DNA of 64,000 nt. Origin: Sphingobium xenophagum NBRC 107872. Its GTDB lineage: Bacteria; Pseudomonadota; Alphaproteobacteria; Sphingomonadales; Sphingomonadaceae. The first letter of the stretch is position 1; each line of letters begins with the position of its first letter. The stretch covers positions 1 through 64,000 of the forward strand of contig NZ_BARE01000030.1 in assembly GCF_000367345.1 (NCBI RefSeq), read 5' to 3'. The position numbers were made by a program, and so were the translations under genes. Positions 52,938 to 64,000 of the stretch are shown here, piece by piece. The notes under the pieces were generated by a model that was not told the DNA's origin, did no database searches, and saw only the letters and a program-made list of their open reading frames with translations.

Positions 52938-55937
52938 GTGAAGACATTTTCCAAAAGGGCACTTTTGCGTGCCAGCGTCGCACCCGCGATTCTGGGCGCG
53001 TCGCTGATCGCGACCGCCGCCATCGCGCAGGACGCGCCGCAGGCTGCCGATGCCGAAATGGGCGACACCATCATCGTTACCGGGTCGCTGATCAAGAACC
53101 CCAATCTGGCGCGTTCGACCCCGGTTACGGCGACCACCGCCGACCAGATCGAACTGAAGCAGAACAACACCGCTGAAGAAATTCTGCGTGAAATTCCGGG
53201 TATCGTTCCCAGCATCGGTTCGGCCGTCAACAACGGCAATGGCGGCGCTTCGTTCGTCAACCTGCGCGGCCTGGGTTCCAACCGCAATATCGTCCTGATC
53301 GACGGCAACCGTCTGGTGCCTGCCGAACTGAACGGCCGTTTCGACCTTAACAACATCCCGCTGGCACTGATCGACCGCGTCGATGTGCTGACCGGCGGCG
53401 CTTCCACCACTTATGGTGCGGACGCCATTTCGGGTGTCGTCAACTTCGTGACCAAGTCCGACTTTGCCGGTCTGGAAGCGAATATCGCCAACCAGCTGAC
53501 CGAAGAAGCCGATGGTCATTATGTCCGCGCCGACGTGACGCTGGGCGCCAATTTCGATGATGGCCGCGGTAACGTGGTTTTCTCGGTTGGCTATCAGCAG
53601 TCCGACCCGGTCTATCAGGGCGATCGTCCGTTCTCGAATGTCTCGATCGATTCCTTCACCGGCCTTGGCGGCGGTTCGGGCACGTCGACCCCGTCGCGTT
53701 TCACCAACGTCAACACGACCGGCGCCGATTCGATCACGACCGGTTGCGGCCTCGATGGACAGCCAGCCTGTAACGCCGTGCAGGGCAACCGTCAGGTGAC
53801 GGCCGCTGGTGGCGCTTTCCGCGGCACCTCTGCGTTCGATGCTTATAACTTCAACCCGTTCAACATCTTCCAGACGCCGTTTGAACGCTTCAACATGTAC
53901 GGCGCGGGCCGCTACGAAGTCAGCGACGCGGTAGAAGTCTATTCGCGGGGCATCTTTTCGAAGAACACCGTCAGCACGATCATCGCGCCGTCGGGTGCCT
54001 TCGGCATTTCGGTTGTGGTTCCGCTCAGCAACCCCTATCTGTCGGCTGCCCAGCGTAATGCCTTCTGCGCCTTCGACACCACGCCTGGCGTTGGCTACAC
54101 CGCCCGCTTCTCGGCGGCTGAATGCGCCGCCGCGGCGACCGCGACCAGCCCGACCGACCCGAACTATCGCACCGTCACGACGACCTTGTCGCGTCGTGCG
54201 ACCGAACTGGGTCCGCGTATTTCCGACTTCACCACCACCTTCTTCGATTATCGCATCGGCGCGCGCGGTGGCATCACCGACTCGATCGACTGGGATCTGT
54301 CGGGTGGCTACGGTGAATCGGAGAACGTCCAGACCCAGCAGGGCTACTGGCTGAACTCGCGCGTCCGTCAGGCGCTTCTCGCGACCAACACCGCGACCTG
54401 CCTGACCGACACCAATGGCTGCGTCCCGCTCAACGTGTTCGGTCCCGATGGTTCGATCACGGCTGCGCAGAATGCCTATCTGACGGCCAACAGCCAGGTC
54501 ACCACCAAGACCTCGCTGGCGCAGGTCAAGGGCACGGTCAGCGGTGACTTTGGCGTCGCTTCGCCCTTCGGCACCGACAGCCTGGCGTTCGCTCTGGGTG
54601 GCGAATATCGCAAATATGGCGCCAGTCAGGAATCCGATCTGCTGTCGCAGTCGGGCGATCTGGGCGGCGCCGGTGGTGCGGCACCGAACATCGACGGCGG
54701 CTATGACGTCTATGAAGCCTATGGCGAAGTCATTCTGCCGCTGGTGCAGGACAAGCCCTTCTTCCAGGATCTGACTGTGGAAGCGGGCATCCGCTAATCC
54801 GACTATTCGGTCGATGGCGGTTCGGGTTACAACACGACCACATGGAAGGTGGCCGGCAACTGGACGCCGGTTGACGGCATCAAGTTCCGCGGCAACTATT
54901 CGCGTGCCGTTCGTGCGCCGAACATCGCCGAACTGTTTGCTCCGGTGAACACCACGCTGACCAACCTGGACAGCGATCCCTGCGCCGGCGCCGCGCCGAC
55001 CCAGAATGCCAACCTGGCGGCTGTCTGTATCGCCCAGGGCGCAACGGCAGCCCAGCTCGGCTCGATCATCAATGATCCGGCTGGCCAGGTGAACTCCACC
55101 GGTGGCGGTAACCTCGCCCTCGGCCCGGAAAAGTCGAACAGCTGGGGTCTGGGCGTGTCGCTCCAGCCAGCAGCCCTGCCGGGCTTCAGCCTGACGGTCG
55201 ATTATTACAACATCAAGATCACGGGTGCGATCACCAACCCGACACCTGATGACGTGATTTCGGCTTGCTTCGACAACATCACCGCCGCCAGCGCTTCGGA
55301 CCCGGCCTGCACCGGCATCCGCCGCGATCCGGGCACAGGCGCTCTGTTTGGTGAAGCAGCTGTCGTCGGCGGTCTGCCGCAGACGCTGTCGAACCTGGGC
55401 AAGCTGGCCACGGACGGCATCGACGTTCAGCTGAACTATCAGAAGGATGTCGGTTTCGCGAAGTGGGCGCTGAGCGCCAACGGCAACTGGACCAACAGCT
55501 CGACGTTCCAGGCGACCCCGACGTCGCTCAACCGCGAATGCGTTGGTCTCTACAGCGTCAACTGCGCCTCGATCCAGCCGGAATTCTCTTGGTCGGTGCG
55601 CAACACCCTCTCGTTTGACTCGGTCGATCTGTCGCTGCTGTGGCGCTATATCGACGGCGTGAAATATGAGGATGGCGATGCCTTCGTCGGCACGCTGAAC
55701 GGCAAGGAAGTCGATTTCAACCGTATCCCGGCTGAACATTATTTCGACCTGACCAGCCGCTTCCACGTCTCTGACGAAGTCACGCTGACCATGACCGTGC
55801 AGAACCTGCTGGACAACCAGCCCAAGGTGGTTGGCAACTCGATCGGTTCGACCAGCTACAACAGCGGTAACGTCTATCCGTCGACCTACGACGCGCTGGG
55901 CCGCCGCTACACGGTCGCTGCCAAGCTGCGCTTCTGA
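52938..55937 (+). pseudogene. TonB-dependent receptor gene with an in-frame TAA
   Basis: Two open halves in the same frame (52938-54797 and 54798-55937) make one 1000-codon gene. It has a signal peptide (RASVAPAILGASLIATAAIAQ), a plug domain (RSTPVTATTADQIELKQNNTAEEILREIPG, RGLGSNRNIVLIDGNRLVP, GGASTTYGADAISGVVNF) and a 22-strand barrel ending in a terminal aromatic (KLRF). GTG start with AGGGA upstream. The stop at 54795-54797 replaces a Tyr codon in GIR-stop-SDYSVDGG; one base change (TAC or TAT to TAA) explains it. Most of the barrel is lost unless the stop is read through or is a sequencing error. No other frameshift is seen. Confidence 0.9.
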
Positions 55938-55960
55938 TCTTTCGATCAGTCAAGATAAGG

Positions 55961-55994
55961 AAAGGGGGCCGGTGGCGACACCGGCCCCCTTTTT
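55961..55994 (+). terminator. Rho-independent terminator of the receptor gene
   Basis: Stem GGGGGCCGGTG (55964-55974) / CACCGGCCCCC (55979-55989) with GCGA loop, followed by TTTTT at 55990-55994. It lies 26 bases after the receptor stop and serves the plus strand; the AAA run on its left would also allow termination of the opposite, converging gene. Confidence 0.9.
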
Positions 55995-56019
55995 CATGGG
56001 CGAAAGTCAGGCGGGCGAG

Positions 56020-57054
56020 TTAGGCGATCAATGATCGGGGCAGGTGCAGCGCAATGCCCGCATTGTCGGCCATCACCGTCGCCCAATGGACCACCTTGGC
56101 AATCTCGTCGGCATGCGCCTCCAGACCGCGCTGGGCAGCCTCGGCGCGCTGGCCGGGCGTGAAGGCCGCGCCATTTTTGGCGTCGCGGGCAAAGACCGGA
56201 CCGCTTGCGATTGCGCGAACCCTCGCATCGTCCAGTTGCAGCCCGAACAGCCGCGCCAACGCAGCGAGGCTCTCGGTCGGCCTTGCGACCAGCGTTTCGC
56301 TGTCCAGCGTGGCGACCCGCGCTCCCAGTTGATCGCACAGAGTGTGGAACTGATGCTGCTGCGCCAGCCAGCCGACGGCGGCGACCTGAATATCGGTCAG
56401 TCCCAGATAGTCTGACGGGGCGATGCCCAGAGGGGCGATCATCCCTTCGCGCGCCAGCTTCTGGAACAGATCGCGCACCCACAGCCGCCCCCACATCCCT
56501 TTGCGCGCGATCGAGGCGAGATAGGGTTCGAGCGGGGCATGGAGCAGGAGGGCGCGCGCATCGGGGCGCAAGCTCATGATCGCGGGGATCAGCGGATTGA
56601 TGACGTTGGAGGGCTTGACGACCACGGCCTCGCCCGGCGCAAAGGGGCGGGCCAGCAGGTGCAGGCTTGCGTCCAGCACGCGGGCAACCTCCGGCCCCTT
56701 TGCGCCGCGATGTCGCCAGCCGATCAGGTCATTGAGCAGCACCGGTTCCTTCAGACCCATCGCGACGCCCGGAATATCCATCGCGCCGGCCAGCAAGGTC
56801 GAACAGCAATAGGCCGAATGAAACAGGAAATGGATCGGCGCACGAGGCGGTACCTGCTCCATGGCGTCGCTCAGCCGCAGCACGAGCGGTGCGTCGGTCG
56901 CGCCCAGATACTCGTCGGTCAGGAAGGGGATATCGCCATGCCGCGCGCGTGGCACAAAGCGCATATGGACTGCGCCATGCCCCGGATCGTAGCGATGGGC
57001 CAGCCATTGGGCGTCGCGCACGATGTCGCGGATCGCAGGATCGGGGGAGCTCAT
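56020..57054 (-). CDS. Sulfotransferase-like protein
   Basis: The 344-residue protein has a PAPS-binding-like P-loop (IHFLFHSAYCCSTLLAGAM) near residue 80, followed by a long helical domain; the pattern is that of a sulfotransferase-like family rather than a kinase. Catalysis is not shown. It lies between a TonB-dependent receptor and an Asp/Asn beta-hydroxylase gene, and diverges from the latter with shared upstream DNA. ATG at 57054 chosen (MSSPDPAIRD); a longer frame to 57087 is less likely. Confidence 0.65.
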   Translation of the reverse strand: MSSPDPAIRDIVRDAQWLAHRYDPGHGAVHMRFVPRARHGDIPFLTDEYLGATDAPLVLRLSDAMEQVPPRAPIHFLFHSAYCCSTLLAGAMDIPGVAMGLKEPVLLNDLIGWRHRGAKGPEVARVLDASLHLLARPFAPGEAVVVKPSNVINPLIPAIMSLRPDARALLLHAPLEPYLASIARKGMWGRLWVRDLFQKLAREGMIAPLGIAPSDYLGLTDIQVAAVGWLAQQHQFHTLCDQLGARVATLDSETLVARPTESLAALARLFGLQLDDARVRAIASGPVFARDAKNGAAFTPGQRAEAAQRGLEAHADEIAKVVHWATVMADNAGIALHLPRSLIA

Positions 57055-57165
57055 GACGACCAGCCTTCGCATGGCTTTTCGGGTCATTCAAGCCGCAGGA
57101 GTTTCCCTTAGTTGCCCCTGCGAGCGCTTATGGTAGCGATGATGGACAGGAAGCTGGGGGGCTTT

Positions 57166-58446
57166 ATGGACGGGGCTGTTGGTGGGTTAGTGCAGCAAGC
57201 GGCGGAGGCGCGGCGACAGGGGCGCATCACGGCGGCCGAGCAATTGCTGGGCGACGCATTGAAGCGACAGGCAGGGGAGCCGCAGGCGCTCAACCTGCTG
57301 GGGATGATCGCCCTCGACCGGCGCGATTTTGCAGCGGCCAGCGTGCATTTTCGTGGCGCGGCCGCGGCTGATCCCAAGGAGGCGGCGCTGTGGATGAACG
57401 TGGCGTCGGCAGAGCGCGGCCTTGGCGCGGCGGAGGCGGAGCGGGCGGCGCTGCAGGCGGCGATCGACATCGACCAGCGCAATTTGATGGCGCAAATCCG
57501 CATGGCGCAACTCCAGCAACGGCTGGAAGAAAGGCAAGCGGCAGCAGACAGCTGGGGCAAGGCGCTGGCGCTGTCAGCGGGACTGACCGACCTGCCGCCT
57601 GCATTGGCAGACATATTGGCGCAGGCACGGGACTTCGTTACAGCCCATCAGGCGCAATTCGCCGCTTTTGTCGAGGCGGGGGTCGCGGCCCAGTTGAAGG
57701 CATCGGACGGGGTGACGCAGCGGCGCTTTCAGGCTTGCCTGGACCGGGAGTTTGGCCGCCGGACCATCTACCAGAATCACTGTTCGGGTTTGCATTACCC
57801 CTTCCTGCCCGCCGACGAATATTTCGACCGGCAGCATTTCCCCTGGATGGACGCGCTGGAGGCAAAGACCGACGTGATCCGCGCCGAATTTCTCGCCATG
57901 GTGGACAAGCGTGGCGACGCCATCCGTCCCTATGTGCGGCAGGATGCAGGGACGCCGCAGAATAAATGGACCGCGCTTGACGGGTCGCTGGACTGGGGGG
58001 CGGCGTTCCTGTGGGAATATGGCGTACGAAACGAAGCGGTGTGCGCCGCCTGCCCGCAGACCGTCGCGGCGCTGGAGGCTTTGCCGCGCGCCGACATTCC
58101 GGGGCGGGCGCCGTCGGCCTTCTTTTCCCTGCTCAAGCCGCGCAGCCGGATTCCGGCGCATACCGGCGTCACCAATACGCGCGCGATCATTCATCTTCCA
58201 CTGATCGTGCCGCAGGGCTGCTTCTTTCGCGTTGGGGGTGAAACGCGGGCATGGCAAGAAGGGGTCGCCTTCGGCTTTGACGATACGATCGATCATGAAG
58301 CCTGGAATGACAGCGATCATTTGCGGGTCGTGCTGATTTTCGACGTATGGAACCCGCATTTGTCGCTTGCGGAGCAGCAACTATTGAAGCAATTCTATGC
58401 CACGGCTGATGCGAGCAAGACGAATAACGTCCCGTCGCGCATCTGA
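57166..58446 (+). CDS. TPR protein with aspartyl/asparaginyl beta-hydroxylase domain
   Basis: The 426-residue protein has N-terminal TPR repeats (residues 1-150) and a C-terminal Asp/Asn beta-hydroxylase domain (Fe(II)/2-oxoglutarate dioxygenase): AHTGVTNTRAIIHLPLIVP with the 2-oxoglutarate Arg, FDDTIDHEAWN with the metal His, and RVVLIFDVWNP. No signal peptide. It should hydroxylate Asp or Asn in a protein or peptide; the partner is unknown. ATG at 57166 follows a GGGGGG run; starts at 57112-57142 are possible. Confidence 0.85.
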   Translation: MDGAVGGLVQQAAEARRQGRITAAEQLLGDALKRQAGEPQALNLLGMIALDRRDFAAASVHFRGAAAADPKEAALWMNVASAERGLGAAEAERAALQAAIDIDQRNLMAQIRMAQLQQRLEERQAAADSWGKALALSAGLTDLPPALADILAQARDFVTAHQAQFAAFVEAGVAAQLKASDGVTQRRFQACLDREFGRRTIYQNHCSGLHYPFLPADEYFDRQHFPWMDALEAKTDVIRAEFLAMVDKRGDAIRPYVRQDAGTPQNKWTALDGSLDWGAAFLWEYGVRNEAVCAACPQTVAALEALPRADIPGRAPSAFFSLLKPRSRIPAHTGVTNTRAIIHLPLIVPQGCFFRVGGETRAWQEGVAFGFDDTIDHEAWNDSDHLRVVLIFDVWNPHLSLAEQQLLKQFYATADASKTNNVPSRI

Positions 58447-58515
58447 TCGACGACATGGAGGCTGGCCCATTCGGAGAGAGGGGATTCGCACTGTCGTCAT
58501 TCTGGGAGAATTAGA

Positions 58516-58773
58516 GTGCATATGTTGAAGGCAGTGATTGCGTCCAGCCTGATCGTTCTGGCGATGCCCGCAGTGGCGCAGGACAAGGCTCCGCTGGACA
58601 AGAATGATCCCAATGCAGTGCGGTGCAAGCGGTTTCAGGTCACTGGTTCGCTGGTGAAGAAGGAACGCATCTGCAAGACCAACGCCGAATGGCGGGCGAT
58701 TTCCGAGCAGCAGAACCGGGATGCCGATGACATCATCACCCGCAGCCGCGCCGGGATGAACCCCAACGGTTGA
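58516..58773 (+). CDS. Small exported protein of unknown function
   Basis: The 85-residue protein has a signal peptide (MLKAVIASSLIVLAMPAVAQ) and a short mature part with two cysteines (VRCKRFQVTGSLVKKERICKTNAEWR). GTG start at 58516 with GGAG 7 bases upstream; the ATG at 58522 is also possible. Family not named. Likely a single gene. Confidence 0.65.
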   Translation: MHMLKAVIASSLIVLAMPAVAQDKAPLDKNDPNAVRCKRFQVTGSLVKKERICKTNAEWRAISEQQNRDADDIITRSRAGMNPNG

Positions 58774-58804
58774 AGCACGGGAGGGGGATTGCCCCTCCCG
58801 TGCT
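58774..58804. terminator. Hairpin between two convergent genes, probable bidirectional terminator
   Basis: AGCACGGGAGGGG (58774-58786) and CCCCTCCCGTGCT (58792-58804) pair perfectly over 13 bp with a GATTG loop, exactly between the small exported gene and the end of clpB. There is no T-run on either side, so it may be a stabiliser rather than a classical terminator. Confidence 0.6.
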
Positions 58805-58810
58805 ATCGCC

Positions 58811-61390
<2,580 letters not shown>

Positions 61391-61432
61391 GACTTACCTT
61401 CTTGAAGCCCTGGGCTCTTTATCAAACTGCGG

Positions 61433-61463
61433 CTCATGTGGTGTTGCCAAAAGGCCACACAAG
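61433..61463 (-). promoter_or_regulatory. Possible heat-shock (RpoH) promoter of clpB
   Basis: On the minus strand CTTGTGT (61457-61463) and CACCACAT (61436-61443) are 13 bases apart and about 45-70 bases upstream of the clpB ATG, roughly matching CTTGAAA-N13-CCCCAT. The match is partial, so this is a weak call supported mainly by the gene being clpB. Confidence 0.3.
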
Positions 61464-61723
61464 AGGCACTACGCAATTTCCACCCAAATCCTTATCAGTC
61501 TGGCGCGCGGGCGAGGGCGTAATGGATGCGCGCGGGCCAGGCACCGAAGCGAGCAGGGGCGGGCGGCGGAGTCGGTACAGCCCTTATAGTCGATTGATCG
61601 TCGGGAACCTATCGCGACCAACCGCGCTGTCCAGCGTCATGCGTATTGCGCTGCTAAAACGCCCCGCTATTCTAGCGCCCTTCGCGGGCGCTTCGTCCTG
61701 CTGCATTTTCTCTGAGGTTGTCC

Positions 61724-64000
61724 ATGACCCTTTCCCCCCTGTCGCGTCGCCTGTCCCTGCTGATCGGCCTGTCGGCCATGGCGCTGACCCCGATGACGCA
61801 GGCGGTGGCGCAGACCAGTGCGACCAGCGCCGCGCCAGCGCCGCTGTCCAGCCTGGTGGCTGCGGTCGATATTCCCTATGAACAGTTCACGCTGAAAAAC
61901 GGCCTGCGGGTCATCGTCCATACCGACCGCAAGGCGCCGGTCGTGGCGGTTTCCGTCTGGTATCATGTCGGGTCGCGGTTCGAACCGGCGGGCAAGACCG
62001 GCTTTGCCCATTTGTTCGAACATCTGATGTTCTATGGCTCCGAAAATGCCGATGGGCCGTTTTTCGGGCGGCTGGAAGATATTGGCGCGACCGACTGGAA
62101 CGGGACGACCTGGTTCGATCGCACCAATTATTTCGAGACGGTGCCCACCGGGGCGCTCGACCGGGCGCTGTTCCTGGAGTCCGACCGGATGGGGCATCTG
62201 CTGGGCGCGGTGACGCAGCTGAAGCTGGATACCCAGCGCGGGGTCGTTCAGAATGAAAAGCGCATGGGGGAAAATGAGCCCTATGGGCTGGTCGAATATG
62301 CGCAACTGGCCGCGCTGCTGCCTGAAGGGCATCCCTATCGCCATTCGACCATCGGGTCCATGGCGGACCTGAACAACGCCAGCCTGGGCGATGTGCAGGA
62401 CTGGTTCAAGACGCATTATGGCCCGAACAATGCCGTGCTGGTGCTGGCGGGGGATATTGACGTGGCGACCGCGAAGAAGAAGGTCGAACGCTGGTTCGGC
62501 AATATCGTCGCCGGTCCGCCGCCGCAGGATGTGGAAGCGACCGTCCCGACGCTCGACAAGGATGTCGAGAAGGTGATGCATGACAATGTCGCGGCGACCC
62601 GTCTCTATCGCAACTGGGTGGTGCCGGGCGTCAATGGCGCGGACCTGCCCGCGATCGATCTGGCGCTGTCGGTCTTTGGCGGGCTGGCATCCTCTCGCCT
62701 CTACAACACGCTGGTCCGTGACGAGAAGGTGGCGGTAGGCGTCAAGGCCAATGTCCAGCCGTTCGAGAAGCTGAGCATTGCCGAGATCACGGTGGATGTG
62801 AAGCCGGGGACGGATGCGGTTGCGGTGGGCAAGCGGCTCGATGCGCTGCTGGCGGACTATCTGGCCAAGGGACCGACCGCCGACGAGGTACAGCGGGCCG
62901 CGACCCGGCAACTGGCGGGGACAATATCGGGGCTGGAACAGGTGGGCGGCTTTTCGGGCAAGGCGGTGACGCTGGCCGAAGGGGCGGTCTATTCCAACGA
63001 CCCGGACAAATATCGCAAGGATCTGGCCGCTTATGCCGCCGCGACGCCAGCGCAGGTGGCCGAGGCCGCGCGCAAATGGCTGGGGCGACCAGTGTTCCGC
63101 CTGACGGTGGCGCCGGGCGAGCGATCGGCCGCCGACAATGCGCTGGCGGGGAATGTTCATGGGGAAGGGGCGACCCACAAGCCAGCCCATTTCCGTGATC
63201 CCGCCGCGCCCGCGCCGGCCGCGGCGACGCCGCCTGCGCCCACGAAGATTGCCGAACCGCCGATCGAGCCGGTCGCTGATCTGGATTTCCCCGCGGTCGA
63301 ACATGCCAAGTTGAAGAACGGGATTGCGGTGCAGTTTGCGCGCCGGGCGACGGTGCCGGTCGTGCGTGTGTCCGTGGCGTTCGACGCGGGCAATGCGGCG
63401 GATGACCGGGCCAAGCTGGGAACCGCGGCGCTGACGACGGCGCTGCTGGACGAAGGCACGACAACGCGCAGCGCGCTGGAGATCGCGGAAGAGCAGGAGC
63501 GGCTGGGCGCGTCGGTGAGTGCGGGCAACAGCATGGACCGGACGACGGTGGGCCTGTTTGCGCTCAAGCCCAATCTGGACGCATCGCTGGGGCTGCTGGC
63601 CGATGTCGTGCGCAATCCGGCGTTTGCGCCCGGCGAGGTGGAGCGGCTGCGCGGGCAGATGCTGACCCGGATCGCGGCGGAAAAGACCGAGCCGACGGCG
63701 ATCGCCCAGCGCATGTTGCCGCCGCTGCTCTATGGCAAGCTGCATCCCTATGGCATCCCCTTCACCGGGTCGGGCACCGAAAGCGGGGTCAAGGCGGTGA
63801 CGCGGGCGGACCTGACCGCCTTCCACGATCGCTGGCTGCGGCCGGACAATGCGACGATCTTCGTCACGGGCGACACGAGCCTTGCTGAATTGCTGCCGCT
63901 GCTGGAAAAGCGCTTTGGCGACTGGAAGGCGCCCGCGACGTCCAAGGGCAGCAAGCTGTTCCGCATGGACCGGATGGCGCGTCCGCCGCGGATCATCCTG
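61724..64000 (+). CDS. M16 family zinc peptidase, 3' end outside the window
   Basis: The window holds 759 codons without a stop; the family length is about 950. A signal peptide (SLLIGLSAMALTPMTQAVAQ) precedes an M16 domain with the HxxEH zinc motif in HLFEHLMFYG and a downstream Glu in NEKRMGENEPYGL; a second M16-like domain begins near residue 520 (VEHAKLKNGIAVQFARR). Periplasmic peptidase, perhaps on signal or misfolded peptides. ATG at 61724 with GAGG upstream. Confidence 0.92.
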   Translation, partial: MTLSPLSRRLSLLIGLSAMALTPMTQAVAQTSATSAAPAPLSSLVAAVDIPYEQFTLKNGLRVIVHTDRKAPVVAVSVWYHVGSRFEPAGKTGFAHLFEHLMFYGSENADGPFFGRLEDIGATDWNGTTWFDRTNYFETVPTGALDRALFLESDRMGHLLGAVTQLKLDTQRGVVQNEKRMGENEPYGLVEYAQLAALLPEGHPYRHSTIGSMADLNNASLGDVQDWFKTHYGPNNAVLVLAGDIDVATAKKKVERWFGNIVAGPPPQDVEATVPTLDKDVEKVMHDNVAATRLYRNWVVPGVNGADLPAIDLALSVFGGLASSRLYNTLVRDEKVAVGVKANVQPFEKLSIAEITVDVKPGTDAVAVGKRLDALLADYLAKGPTADEVQRAATRQLAGTISGLEQVGGFSGKAVTLAEGAVYSNDPDKYRKDLAAYAAATPAQVAEAARKWLGRPVFRLTVAPGERSAADNALAGNVHGEGATHKPAHFRDPAAPAPAAATPPAPTKIAEPPIEPVADLDFPAVEHAKLKNGIAVQFARRATVPVVRVSVAFDAGNAADDRAKLGTAALTTALLDEGTTTRSALEIAEEQERLGASVSAGNSMDRTTVGLFALKPNLDASLGLLADVVRNPAFAPGEVERLRGQMLTRIAAEKTEPTAIAQRMLPPLLYGKLHPYGIPFTGSGTESGVKAVTRADLTAFHDRWLRPDNATIFVTGDTSLAELLPLLEKRFGDWKAPATSKGSKLFRMDRMARPPRIIL

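Noticed and set aside
52749-55766. 1005-codon open frame on the minus strand
   Set aside because: It is antisense to the TonB-dependent receptor gene and has no domain sense; long antisense frames are common in high-GC DNA with third-position bias.
61667-63826. 719-codon minus-strand frame
   Set aside because: Antisense to the M16 peptidase gene, low-complexity Arg/His composition.

Overview
The window looks like a chromosome segment of a high-GC alphaproteobacterium, most likely a sphingomonad (Sphingobium or Sphingomonas type). This rests on the alphaproteobacterial order mutY / DUF721 / DsbA-like / smc, the ubiA / rsmE / gshA neighbourhood, a large TonB-dependent receptor next to a sulfotransferase-like and an Asp/Asn beta-hydroxylase gene, and short HTH/REP-like repeats typical of the group. 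No species call is possible from sequence reading alone.

Bases 1 to about 18,855 are an accessory region that ends at a tRNA-Leu(CAG) gene with a P4-type tyrosine integrase beside it, i.e. the right end of a genomic island whose left end lies outside the window. From left to right it holds: a YhaN/YhaO (SbcC/SbcD-like) pair, whose nuclease gene only makes sense with an ATT start codon; a RloC/PrrC-like AAA_13 ATPase with a CxxC zinc hook; a DUF6933 gene; a Xre/RES toxin-antitoxin pair with candidate operator boxes; and a strawberry-notch (SBNO) helicase gene broken into two pieces. The break is caused by a 5.1-kb recombinase-in-trio (RIT) element: three overlapping tyrosine recombinase genes, 91-bp terminal inverted repeats (90/91 identical), 8-bp direct repeats, a 38-bp dyad at one end and an extra secreted-protein gene as passenger. 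The 5' piece of SBNO is itself fused to the N-terminus of another integrase.

Bases 18,856 to 64,000 read as conserved chromosome: alpha/beta hydrolase and TPR genes, SIMPL protein, glyoxalase I/II-like pair, a B3 metallo-beta-lactamase, an acyl-CoA ligase, ruvB and ruvA separated by a 403-bp inverted-repeat-bounded GIY-YIG mini-element, a ClpP-like protein, membrane proteins, gshA and rsmE divergent from ubiA and a phospholipase D, a BrnTA toxin-antitoxin pair, smc, two DsbA-like proteins, DUF721 (DciA-like), mutY, nudC, pmbA, a cysQ-like gene, an acyltransferase, purD divergent from xseA, an M23 peptidase, a TonB-dependent receptor gene with one in-frame TAA, its neighbouring sulfotransferase-like and hydroxylase genes, clpB, and the start of an M16 peptidase that runs off the window.

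The most notable points are the RIT element with its passenger and reconstructable attachment site, the AAA_13/YhaO/YhaN cassette as a candidate defence module, the ATT start codon, the GIY-YIG mini-element between ruvB and ruvA, and the nonsense codon in the receptor gene.
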